Below the pieces are notes generated by a model, which searched no databases, was not told the DNA's origin, and saw nothing but the letters and a program-made list of their open reading frames with translations. From positions 53,546-117,545 of the forward strand of contig CAIQJF010000072.1 of NCBI GenBank assembly GCA_903872075.1: a stretch of 64,000 bases of DNA, given 5' to 3'. A program made the translations under genes and the position numbers. Within the stretch, counting starts at the first letter, position 1. Each line of letters begins with the position of its first letter. Shown here piece by piece: positions 18,552 through 31,822 of this stretch. This stretch comes from an uncultured Caulobacteraceae bacterium. GTDB taxonomy: Bacteria > Pseudomonadota > Alphaproteobacteria > Caulobacterales > Caulobacteraceae.

Positions 18552-18800
18552 CTATTTCGCGGCGGGAGCCGCGGGCGCGGCGGCGGCCGGCGCGGCCGCA
18601 ACCGGAGCCGCCATCGGCGCGGGCGCGGCGGCCGGAGCCTCCGCCTTGGCCTTGGCGCCGCCTTCAAGGAAGGCCGGGAACCACGTCGTGTGGGTCAGCA
18701 CCGAATAGTGGACCAACAGCGATGTCGCGGCCACGGCGCCCAGGAAGAGCGGAAGACCTACGGTCGGTTTAACGACCAGCCACATTTCTTTCTGATTCAT
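18552..18800 (-). CDS. pucA: LH2 alpha subunit PucA with Ala/Pro-rich C-terminal extension
   Basis: [48 protein letters not shown]..., aligns gap-free to the Rps. acidophila LH2 alpha as recalled (His31 ligand). Confidence 0.95.
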   Translation of the reverse strand: MNQKEMWLVVKPTVGLPLFLGAVAATSLLVHYSVLTHTTWFPAFLEGGAKAKAEAPAAAPAPMAAPVAAAPAAAAPAAPAAK

Positions 18801-18812
18801 GACGGGGTCCCT

Positions 18813-18968
18813 CTACTTGAGCCAGGGCGTCAGAACGAACGCCAGGGCGTGAGCGGCCAGCGCGATGCAGAAGAACACCCGCGCGCCGTCAATGATGTGA
18901 GTATGCAATTCTTCGGACTCGGCCCGGGTCAGCCCGGTCGGCCACACTCTATCAGCGTCATTCGCCAC
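18813..18968 (-). CDS. pucB: LH2 beta subunit PucB
   Basis: Reverse-strand translation from GTG at 18968: [51 protein letters not shown] (51 aa); absent from the ORF track. Confidence 0.94.
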   Translation of the reverse strand: MANDADRVWPTGLTRAESEELHTHIIDGARVFFCIALAAHALAFVLTPWLK

Positions 18969-19116
18969 AGTACCGTCTCCTCTCAGGACGCCGGATGGGT
19001 CAGTCGCCGATCCGCACGTCGTAAAGTTAAGACTGCCTGCCCAGCGGGCTTCCCCAGGCCACAGTCACCAAGTCGCGTCCTGTTCAGTTGCGGGTAGCCG
19101 CGCCTTCCCAAGGCAC

Positions 19117-19160
19117 TGTCACCCTAGCCTGACGGTTTAGAGTGTCAAGCTAGAATTACA
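19117..19160. promoter_or_regulatory. Tandem PpsR/CrtJ operators upstream of pucBAC (19117-19134 and 19143-19160)
   Basis: TGT-CACCCTAGCCTG-ACG and TGT-CAAGCTAGAATT-ACA, both N12, separated by exactly 8 bp. Confidence 0.75.
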
Positions 19161-19362
19161 GCACTTTCAGCGCCGATGTTGACGTCATGGTTCCCCCCCG
19201 TTTTCGATGCCGCTTCAGGGCCCAGGGGGACAGTATCCAGGCTCTCTTTCGCGCTTTGATCGCCCTTGAACCGACCTCGACACTGTGCCCGCGACGCGGT
19301 GACGCAGTGTCTGTGGCGCGAAGAGTCTGATCGACCCTCGAAACGAGGGCGGCGGGGTCCCG

Positions 19363-20283
19363 TCAGAGCCCGGGGATTCGCGGCAGGTGCGCGGCCCCGT
19401 CGGATAGGGTGAACTCGCGGAAAGCCTTCATGGCTGGAAGCAGGGCCCTGTCGGCATGATAGGCGACGTACCACTTGCGCCGAATCGGCAGCCCCTTGAC
19501 GTCGAGTCGGACGAGACGGCCGGTCTCAAGCTCGAAGGCGACGGTGTGAGCCGAGATGAGGGCCAGGCCGAGGCCGGCCATCACACCTTGTTTGATGGTC
19601 TCGTTGCTGCCGATCTCGATGGTGAAGCGCCGGTCGCGGTTCACCGGGCCATGAAAGAACTCCTCAAAGACGACCCGGGTGCCCGAGCCGTCCTCGCGCA
19701 TGAGGAATCGCTCCGCGGCGATCTCGGCGCGCTCGATATCGCGGACATCGGCCAGACGATGGCCGGGCGGGCCGATCATGATCAGCGGATGATCCCCGAA
19801 GCTCTCGGACACCAGATCGAGCCAGTCCGGCGGACGCCCCATGATCGCAACGTCGATCTTCAGTCGTTTGAGGCCATCGATGATCTCGAGCCGGTTCCCG
19901 ACCGTGAGCGAGATGTCCACGCCGGGATAGCGCGCCGCGAAGTCGGCGATGAGTCGGGGCGCGTAGTATTTCGCTGTCGACGTGATCCCCACCACCAACG
20001 CCCCGGAGGTGACTCCCTTCAGCGTGGCGAGCGCGCCCTCGGCCGCCTCGATCGCCGCATGCACCTGAAACGCGAGCGCGAGGAGAGTTTCGCCAGCGCG
20101 GTTCATCTGCAGGCCGGCCGAGGCGCGATCAAAAAGTTCGAAGCCGCAGACCGCTTCGAGTTCCTTCAATCGGGTCGTCATGGCCGACGGCGTAACCCCC
20201 ACGGCCCCGGCCGCGGCGGTCAGGGTGCCATGCTGGGCGATCGCTCGAACCGCCTCGAGCTGCTTAAGGGTCAGGCCACGCAT
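19363..20283 (-). CDS. cbbR: LysR-family regulator CbbR, divergent from cbb operon
   Basis: 306 aa; MRGLTLKQLEAVRAIAQHGTLTAAAGAVGVTPSAMTTRLKELE; LysR substrate domain; divergent to cbbF. Confidence 0.9.
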   Translation of the reverse strand: MRGLTLKQLEAVRAIAQHGTLTAAAGAVGVTPSAMTTRLKELEAVCGFELFDRASAGLQMNRAGETLLALAFQVHAAIEAAEGALATLKGVTSGALVVGITSTAKYYAPRLIADFAARYPGVDISLTVGNRLEIIDGLKRLKIDVAIMGRPPDWLDLVSESFGDHPLIMIGPPGHRLADVRDIERAEIAAERFLMREDGSGTRVVFEEFFHGPVNRDRRFTIEIGSNETIKQGVMAGLGLALISAHTVAFELETGRLVRLDVKGLPIRRKWYVAYHADRALLPAMKAFREFTLSDGAAHLPRIPGL

Positions 20284-20342
20284 TCGATTAAATCCAACGC
20301 TATTAGCGATAAATTCCAATTTTCATTCACGCCCAAAATCGT

Positions 20343-20367
20343 AAACCCTTTTCGTACGGGAGGGTTT
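20343..20367. promoter_or_regulatory. Inverted repeat in cbbR-cbbF intergenic region (candidate CbbR operator)
   Basis: AAACCCT-N11-AGGGTTT perfect 7-bp arms in an AT-rich divergent promoter. Confidence 0.5.
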
Positions 20368-20391
20368 CCCTTTTAGGGTGAACGCGAGGCC

Positions 20392-21477
20392 ATGAAGGCG
20401 CGCGAATTGAGGGAAGCTATGGAAAGCCACGGAACACTGGAAACACTCTTGAACAGCGACGTGCTCTCGGGAACGCCTGACGCGGCGGCCGAGGCGGTCG
20501 CTGGCGCGATCACGCAGATGGCCGAGGCGGCGCTGTCGCTTTCGGTCCTCGTCGCAACCCCACCGCTGCACGGCCGGCTCGGCGCCCATGCCGGCAGCGC
20601 CAACAGTGACGGCGACGGACAGAAGAAACTCGACCTCATCGCCGAAGACCTGTTCGCCGCCGCGCTGCGCCGGGCCGGCGTCGCCGCCTATCTGTCCGAG
20701 GAAGTCGAGGAGGCCAGCCTGTTCGACGCCAAGGGCGTGATCGCCGTGGCCATCGACCCGCTGGACGGATCGTCGAACATCGACGTCAACGCTCCGATCG
20801 GCACGATCTTCTCGATCTTCCCGATGATTCCCGAAGGCCTGGCTGAACCGGCTCACGCTTTCCGGCAACCGGGCCGCAACCAGCTGGCGGCCGGCTTCTT
20901 CATCTATGGCCCGCAAACCTCCCTGGTCGTGACCTTCGGCAAAGGCATTCACCTGCTGGTGCTCAACGACAAGACCGGGACGTTCGTTCTGGTGGAGTCC
21001 GGGGTCACGATCCCGGCGGAGCAGGCCGAGTACGCCATCAACGCCTCGAACTACCGGCATTGGCCGGAGTCCGTGCAGAGCTACATCGACGACTGCGTCA
21101 AAGGCGCCGATGGTCCCCGCGGCCGCAACTTCAACATGCGTTGGGTCGGATCGCTGGTGGCTGATTCGTACCGCATCTTCATGCGCGGCGGCATCTTCCT
21201 CTATCCGGGCGATAAGCGCCCCGGCTACGAACAGGGCCGGCTTCGCCTGATGTATGAAGCCAATCCCATCGCGTTCCTGGCCGAACAGTCGGGCGGCGCG
21301 GCGACCGACGGCGTCGACAATATTCTCGACCGCGTCCCCCACTCGCCGCACCAGCGCGTTCCCCTGGTGATGGGGTCGACCGACAAGGTCGAGCGCGTCC
21401 GCCAGTACTACCTCGACCTTTCTCCGCCGACCCGCGACGCGCCGCTCTTTGGGCGACGCGGCCTGTTGCGCGACTGA
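20392..21477 (+). CDS. cbbF: Fructose-1,6-bisphosphatase class I
   Basis: AIDPLDGSSNIDVNAPIGTIFSIFP; ALRLMYEANPIAFLAEQSGGAATDG-type C-terminus. Confidence 0.95.
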   Translation: MKARELREAMESHGTLETLLNSDVLSGTPDAAAEAVAGAITQMAEAALSLSVLVATPPLHGRLGAHAGSANSDGDGQKKLDLIAEDLFAAALRRAGVAAYLSEEVEEASLFDAKGVIAVAIDPLDGSSNIDVNAPIGTIFSIFPMIPEGLAEPAHAFRQPGRNQLAAGFFIYGPQTSLVVTFGKGIHLLVLNDKTGTFVLVESGVTIPAEQAEYAINASNYRHWPESVQSYIDDCVKGADGPRGRNFNMRWVGSLVADSYRIFMRGGIFLYPGDKRPGYEQGRLRLMYEANPIAFLAEQSGGAATDGVDNILDRVPHSPHQRVPLVMGSTDKVERVRQYYLDLSPPTRDAPLFGRRGLLRD

Positions 21478-21497
21478 TTGCCGAAGGAGTCGCGCCC

Positions 21498-22372
21498 GTG
21501 TCGCAGAAGCACCCGATCATCGCCATCACCGGCTCTTCCGGCGCGGGAACCACCTCCGTCAAACGCAGCTTCGAACAGATCTTCCAGCGTGAGGAGATCA
21601 ACGCCGTCTACATCGAAGGCGACGCCTTCCACCGATTCAACCGGGTCGAGATGGCGGCGAACATGGCGGCCGCCGGCAAGGAGGGGAACACCCACTACAG
21701 CCACTTCGGCGACTACGCGAACCTGCTGCCCGAGCTGGAACAGGTGTTCAAGGACTATGGAGCGACCGGCCAGGGTCGCACCCGCAACTATGTCCACGAC
21801 CGGCAGGAGTCGGAGAAATTCGGCGTGACGCCGGGCGAGTTTACGCCCTGGCGGCCCTTCGAAGAGGGGTCGGACCTGCTCTTCTACGAAGGCCTTCACG
21901 GGGCCATCGTCACGCCACAGCTCAATCTCGCCCAGCATGTGGACCTGAAGATCGGCGTGGTGCCGGTCATCAACCTTGAATGGATTCAGAAGCTGCACCG
22001 CGACAAGGCCACCCGCGGTTACAGCGCCGAGGCGGTGACCGACACGATCCTTCGGCGGATGCCCGACTACATCAACTTCATCTGCCCACAGTTCAGCGAG
22101 ACGGACGTCAACTTCCAGCGGGTGCCCACGGTGGACACCTCGAATCCGTTCGTCGCCCGCTGGATTCCGACTCCGGACGAATCGATCGTCGTTATTCGCT
22201 TCAAGAAGCCTCAGGGTTTCGACTTCCCCTACCTGCTCTCCATGATCCACGGCAGCTTCATGAGCCGGGCCAACTCCATCTGCATTCCAGGTGGAAAACT
22301 TGACCTCGCGATGCAGCTGATTCTCACCCCGATGATCCTCAAGCTGATAGAGCGTCGCCGACGCAGTCATCG

Positions 22373-22376
<4 letters not shown>
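21498..22376 (+). CDS. cbbP: Phosphoribulokinase
   Basis: [40 protein letters not shown]; 292 aa. Confidence 0.96.
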
Positions 22377-24403
<2,027 letters not shown>

Positions 24404-24423
24404 CCTCCCGGAAGGAGAACTCC

Positions 24424-27023
<2,600 letters not shown>

Positions 27024-27040
27024 TATCGGGAGAGATCAGC

Positions 27041-27460
27041 ATGCGAGTGACTCAAGGCGCCTTTTCGTTCCTGCCCGATCTGACCGACGCGCAGATCACC
27101 AAGCAGGTCCAGTATTGCCTCGACCAGGGCTGGGCCCTGGGCATCGAATATACGGACGATCCCCATCCCCGGAACACCTACTGGGAGATGTGGACCAATC
27201 CGATGTTCGACCTGAAGGACGCCGCCGGCGTCCTTCAGGAGCTGAACGACTGCCGCAAGGTCCACGGCGGGCTCTACATCCGCATCAACGCCTTCGACTC
27301 CAGCCACGGCTGGGAGACGGTGCGACTGAGCTTCATCGTCAACCGCCCCGCCACCGAGCCCGGCTTCCGCCTGCAGCGGAGCGAGGGCAAGAACCGCAAC
27401 ATCACCTACACCACCACCCCCTATTCGTCCGATAAGCCCGAAGGCGAGCGCTATGCCTGA
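27041..27460 (+). CDS. cbbS: RuBisCO small subunit
   Basis: 139 aa [51 protein letters not shown]. Confidence 0.97.
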   Translation: MRVTQGAFSFLPDLTDAQITKQVQYCLDQGWALGIEYTDDPHPRNTYWEMWTNPMFDLKDAAGVLQELNDCRKVHGGLYIRINAFDSSHGWETVRLSFIVNRPATEPGFRLQRSEGKNRNITYTTTPYSSDKPEGERYA

Positions 27461-28391
27461 CGGCGCGCCGGAGGCGGCCGGGGCGGACGCCCTCCCCGAC
27501 CGCATCGATCTGAGAGCCGACATCGAGCAGACCGGCGTCGCCGAGGTACTGGACCGGCTCGAGCGGGACCTGGTGGGCCTTGCCCCCGTGAAACAGCGGA
27601 TTCGCGAAATCGCAGCCCTGCTGGTGGTCGAACGCGCCCGCCAGACCTTCGGTCTGGCGACGGAACCGCCGACCCTGCACATGAGCTTCACGGGCAACCC
27701 CGGCACGGGAAAGACCACCGTGGCCATGCGCATGGCCGATATTCTGCACCGCCTCGGCTATTCCCGCCGCGGCCACCTCGTTTCGGTCACCCGCGACGAC
27801 CTGGTCGGCCAGTACATCGGCCATACCGCGCCCAAGACCAAGGACGTGATCAAGAAGGCCATGGGCGGGGTGCTGTTCATCGACGAGGCCTACTATCTCT
27901 ACCGGCCCGAGAACGAGCGCGACTATGGCCAGGAGTCGATCGAGATCCTGCTTCAGGTGATGGAAAACAACCGGGACGATCTGGTGGTGATCCTGGCCGG
28001 CTACGCCGATCGCATGGCGCGCTTCTTCGAGAGTAATCCGGGCTTTCGCTCCCGCATCACGCACCACGTGGATTTCCCGGACTACAGCGACGGCGAATTG
28101 ATGATCATCGCCGAGAAGATGCTGGAGCAGCAGAACTTCCGCTTCGACGACGGCGCGCGCGCGGCCTTCGCCGAATACATCCCCCTGCGCCGGGCCCAGG
28201 CGCATTTCGCCAACGCCCGCTCGGTGCGCAACGCCATCGACCGCATGCGCCTGCGGCTGGCCAATCGGGTGTTTTCCACCAGCGCGGAGGTCACCCGAGA
28301 TGATCTGATGACCCTTCGCGAGGCTGACGTGCGCGCCAGCCGGGTCTATAGCGGCGGCCTTCTCGCCGCCGGCCAAAAGGATCCCGCGTGA
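27453..28391 (+). CDS. cbbX: Red-type RuBisCO activase CbbX (AAA+)
   Basis: 312 aa; [65 protein letters not shown]. Confidence 0.97.
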   Translation: MPDGAPEAAGADALPDRIDLRADIEQTGVAEVLDRLERDLVGLAPVKQRIREIAALLVVERARQTFGLATEPPTLHMSFTGNPGTGKTTVAMRMADILHRLGYSRRGHLVSVTRDDLVGQYIGHTAPKTKDVIKKAMGGVLFIDEAYYLYRPENERDYGQESIEILLQVMENNRDDLVVILAGYADRMARFFESNPGFRSRITHHVDFPDYSDGELMIIAEKMLEQQNFRFDDGARAAFAEYIPLRRAQAHFANARSVRNAIDRMRLRLANRVFSTSAEVTRDDLMTLREADVRASRVYSGGLLAAGQKDPA

Positions 28392-29059
28392 CCGCCAACC
28401 CCCTCGCCATCTCGCCGTCGATCCTCGCCGCCGATTTCTCCCGCCTGGGCGAGGAGGTGCGCGACGTGGTCGCCGCCGGCGCCGACTGGATCCATGTCGA
28501 TGTCATGGACGGCCATTTCGTGCCCAACATCACCATCGGGCCGGACGTCCTGAAGAGCCTGCGTCCGTGGACGGACAAGGTCATGGACGTCCATCTGATG
28601 ATCTCGCCCACCGATCTCTATCTGGAAGCCTTCGCCAAGGCCGGGGCGGACGTGATCACGGCTCATGTGGAGTCCGGCCCGCACATCCACCGCACGCTCC
28701 AGGCCATACGCGCCCTGGGCAAGCAGGTCGGGGTGACGCTCAATCCCGGCACCTCGATATCAACGCTGGAGAGCGTCATCGGGCTCGTGGACATGGTGCT
28801 GGTGATGTCGGTCAATCCGGGCTTCGGCGGCCAGGCCTTCATCCCAGAGGCGGTGGAGCGCGTGCGCGCCATCCGCAAGATGGCCGGCGCCCGGCCGATC
28901 CGCATCGAAGTGGACGGGGGCGTGACGCCCGCCAACGCGGGTCTGCTGACCGAGGCCGGCGCCGACACCCTCGTGGCGGGCTCAGCCGTCTTCAAGGGCG
29001 GCCGCGACGCCTATGCGGCCAATATCGCCGCCATCCGGACCGCCGCCGGCCAGATGTGA
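28388..29059 (+). CDS. cbbE: Ribulose-phosphate 3-epimerase
   Basis: 223 aa; [46 protein letters not shown]; equivalent to rpe. Confidence 0.96.
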   Translation: MTANPLAISPSILAADFSRLGEEVRDVVAAGADWIHVDVMDGHFVPNITIGPDVLKSLRPWTDKVMDVHLMISPTDLYLEAFAKAGADVITAHVESGPHIHRTLQAIRALGKQVGVTLNPGTSISTLESVIGLVDMVLVMSVNPGFGGQAFIPEAVERVRAIRKMAGARPIRIEVDGGVTPANAGLLTEAGADTLVAGSAVFKGGRDAYAANIAAIRTAAGQM

Positions 29060-29745
29060 TCGAACGCCTCGACGCCCTGATCTTCGACGTCGACGGCACC
29101 CTCGCCGAGACCGAGGAGGCGCATCGGGCCGCCTTCAACCAGGCCTTCGCCGAGGCGGGTCTGGACTGGATCTGGGGCCAACGGCTGTACGGCGAACTTC
29201 TCAAGGTGACGGGGGGCAAGGAGCGCCTCGCCCACTTCATCGAAACCGTCCTCCCCGATCCGCCGCGCGACAGTGTCGCCCTGATCAAGCGCCTCCACGC
29301 CCGCAAGACCGAGATCTACACCGCATTGATCCGACCCGGCGCGATCGATTTCCGGCCCGGGATCGCCGATCTGATCGCCGAAGCGCGCCGGCGCGGCGTC
29401 GCCCTGGCCATCGCCACCACCACCAGCCGGCCAAATGTCGATGCCTTGATCTGCGCCGTTCTGGGTGAGGACGCCCTCGCCTGGTTTGCGTCGATCGCCT
29501 GCGGCGACCGCGTCGCGGCCAAGAAGCCGGCCGCGGACGTGTACGAACTCGCCCTGAAAGAACTGGACGTGCAGGCCACCCGCGCCATCGCCATCGAGGA
29601 CACTTGGAACGGTGTGCGCGCGGCCAGGACCGCGGGCCTCAAGGTGATGGCCGTCCCGAGCCTCTATTCGGCCGGGGAGGATTTTTCCGAGGCGGATGTC
29701 GTCACAACCCCGGAACACCTCGCCGAAGCTCTCGGCTGGGCCTGA
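29056..29745 (+). CDS. cbbY: CbbY-type HAD phosphatase (xylulose-1,5-bisphosphate phosphatase family)
   Basis: GTG start overlapping cbbE stop; [40 protein letters not shown]; 229 aa. Confidence 0.9.
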   Translation: MIERLDALIFDVDGTLAETEEAHRAAFNQAFAEAGLDWIWGQRLYGELLKVTGGKERLAHFIETVLPDPPRDSVALIKRLHARKTEIYTALIRPGAIDFRPGIADLIAEARRRGVALAIATTTSRPNVDALICAVLGEDALAWFASIACGDRVAAKKPAADVYELALKELDVQATRAIAIEDTWNGVRAARTAGLKVMAVPSLYSAGEDFSEADVVTTPEHLAEALGWA

Positions 29746-29813
29746 AGCGGCAAAGGCGGTCAGAACGCCCCGGCCCGCGCCACGCGGACCGGGAACGCCT
29801 GTCCGAAGTCTGA

Positions 29814-30104
29814 CTATTTCTTGTGGGCGTCAGCGGCGGCCGCGGTGGCGTCGGCGGCCGATTTCGAAGCGTCCATCGCCGAGGCGTTGGCTGACTTGGC
29901 CGAGGCGTCGGCGGACGGGGTCACCGGCGCGGCGTCAGCGGCGGTGGCGGCTGTGTTGGCGGAAGCTGCCGCCTTGTTGGCGTCCGTGGCGGCCTGGGCG
30001 GCGGCGTCGGCGGCCTTGTCGGCCGGCTTCTGACAGGCGGCGAGAGACATGACGCCGACGGCGGCGCCCGCGATGAGCAGGGTGCGGAAAATTTGAACGG
30101 TCAA
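29814..30104 (-). CDS. Small Ala-rich lipoprotein
   Basis: TTG start: MTVQIFRTLLIAGAAVGVMSLAACQKPADKAADAAAQAATDANKAAAS...; lipobox SLAAC; 96 aa. Confidence 0.7.
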   Translation of the reverse strand: MTVQIFRTLLIAGAAVGVMSLAACQKPADKAADAAAQAATDANKAAASANTAATAADAAPVTPSADASAKSANASAMDASKSAADATAAAADAHKK

Positions 30105-30279
30105 GATGGAGGTTTCCTTGGTCGGGCGTCGCCGCGAAGGCGGTCTCGCCCGAAGGGAACGCGAGGCGCCCGCATTGGTTGCCTCGCCCAATCGATGGTC
30201 CTCTGTTGCAAACTGCGTCGCGCCCACTATTGCACCTGACCGAGCCCCGCCGAACAGGGGCGCGCCCAGGACCCGATTC

Positions 30280-31050
30280 ATGACCCAGACCTTCGACCTC
30301 TCCGGCCGCACGGCCCTGATCACCGGCGCTTCCTCGGGGCTCGGTGCCCGCATGGCTCGCGTCCTCGCCGCCAGCGGCGCCAAGGTTGTGCTCGCCGCCC
30401 GTCGCGTCGACCGGCTTGAGGGTCTCGCGGCCGAGATCACAGCGGCCGGCAGAACCGCCTTTGCCGTGGCCATGGACGTCACCGTCGAAGCCTCGATCAT
30501 CGCCGGCTTCGACGCCGCCGAGGCCGCGCTCGGGCCGATCGACACCGTGTTCGCCAACGCCGGCATGAACAATCGCGCCATGGCCGCCGAGATCACCACC
30601 GAGGCCTGGGACGAGGTCATGGCGATCAATGTGCGGGGCGTCTTCCTCACCGCCCGCGAAGGCGCGCGCCGGATGATGGCCGCCGGCTCCAAGGAAACGG
30701 GCCGGGGCCGCGTGATCCTGGTGGCGTCCATCGGCGCATTGAAGGTGCTGCCGGGCCTCACCGCCTACTGCACCTCCAAGGCCGCGGTGCTGATGATGGG
30801 CAAGTCCCTGGCCCGGGAATGGGCCAACCGCGGGATCAATGTGAACGTGATCTGCCCCGGCTATGTGCTCACCGAACTCAACGCCGACTGGTTCGGCGAG
30901 GAGGGCGGCAAGAAGCAGGTCGCCGGCTTCCCCCGCCGCCGCCTGATGGCGGAAGAGGACCTCGACGCCATGGCGCTCTACCTGGCTTCGGACGCCTCGC
31001 GCGCCATCACCGGCTCGGTGTTCACCCTGGACGACGGCCAGACGCTTTAG
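30280..31050 (+). CDS. SDR-family oxidoreductase
   Basis: ALITGASSGLGARMARVLA; ANAGMNN; YCTSKAAV; 256 aa from ATG 30280. Confidence 0.92.
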   Translation: MTQTFDLSGRTALITGASSGLGARMARVLAASGAKVVLAARRVDRLEGLAAEITAAGRTAFAVAMDVTVEASIIAGFDAAEAALGPIDTVFANAGMNNRAMAAEITTEAWDEVMAINVRGVFLTAREGARRMMAAGSKETGRGRVILVASIGALKVLPGLTAYCTSKAAVLMMGKSLAREWANRGINVNVICPGYVLTELNADWFGEEGGKKQVAGFPRRRLMAEEDLDAMALYLASDASRAITGSVFTLDDGQTL

Positions 31051-31057
31051 TCGGCGG

Positions 31058-31822
31058 TCACGCGGGTCGAACCCGCCGCAGGATCAGCAGAGCCGCGAGG
31101 GCCAGGACCGGGAAGACCAGACCGCCCGGGGCCGGAAAGAACGGCCAGGCGGCGCCGAGGTGTTCGAATCCGCCGAGCCCGCCGGCCATGGCGCCCGCCA
31201 GCAGGATGTTCGGCGCGCCGTGACCCGCCGCGGCGGCCAGCCAGGTGCCGGCCCGATCGCGCAGGTCCGTCAGCAGAGCGCGGTAGATCAGACAGGCGGC
31301 GACAAAGGCCGCCAGCATGGCCGGCGGCGCCGTTTCCAGTTCGGGAAACAACCCGACCTTCAGGAACGTCGGGACCAGGTGCCAGGCCGCCCAGACCAGA
31401 CCCAGAACCCCCACACCCCAGCGCCGGCCGAACGCCGCCACGGCCAGACCCAGCCCGCCGCCCGCCCAGCCCAGCTCCTCCAGAACGCTGGTCAACGCAG
31501 AACCGCCCGCCCGCGCAGCCACGATCTCCGCGCCCCCTGCGGCGGGGTCGAACCGCACCACCCCCGCCAGCAGGCCGGCGCCAACAGCGCCGATCGCGAT
31601 GCACAGAGTGATCGCCGCGGCCAGTGCGACCCAGACCCAACGGCGTTCGCCCGTCCGCCGCGGCAGGCCGGCATTGAGGGCAAGGCCGGCCAGAGCGGGA
31701 CTGGCGATCATCACCAGCTTGCCGAGATCCGCCAGACGCGGATCGCCGGCCGCCATCAGCGCGGCGGGCGCCCCCAGAACGATGGCGACAAAAGCGCCGA
31801 ACCTCAGCCCGGCGAATCTCAC
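31058..31822 (-). CDS. CPBP-family (CAAX protease-like) intramembrane metalloprotease
   Basis: Multi-TM; TSVLEELGWAGGGLGLAV ... GLVWAAWHLVPTFLK and late His motif. Confidence 0.8.
   Translation of the reverse strand: MRFAGLRFGAFVAIVLGAPAALMAAGDPRLADLGKLVMIASPALAGLALNAGLPRRTGERRWVWVALAAAITLCIAIGAVGAGLLAGVVRFDPAAGGAEIVAARAGGSALTSVLEELGWAGGGLGLAVAAFGRRWGVGVLGLVWAAWHLVPTFLKVGLFPELETAPPAMLAAFVAACLIYRALLTDLRDRAGTWLAAAAGHGAPNILLAGAMAGGLGGFEHLGAAWPFFPAPGGLVFPVLALAALLILRRVRPA

Noticed and set aside
16873-18708. 611-aa plus-strand ORF antisense to pucC/pucA
   Set aside because: Low-complexity Gln/Arg/His-rich translation typical of the antisense frame of a high-GC gene; opposite strand encodes clear PucC and PucA.
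19145-19474. 109-aa minus-strand ORF between pucB and cbbR
   Set aside because: Arg-rich, overlaps the PpsR box and the 3' end of cbbR, no domain or RBS support.
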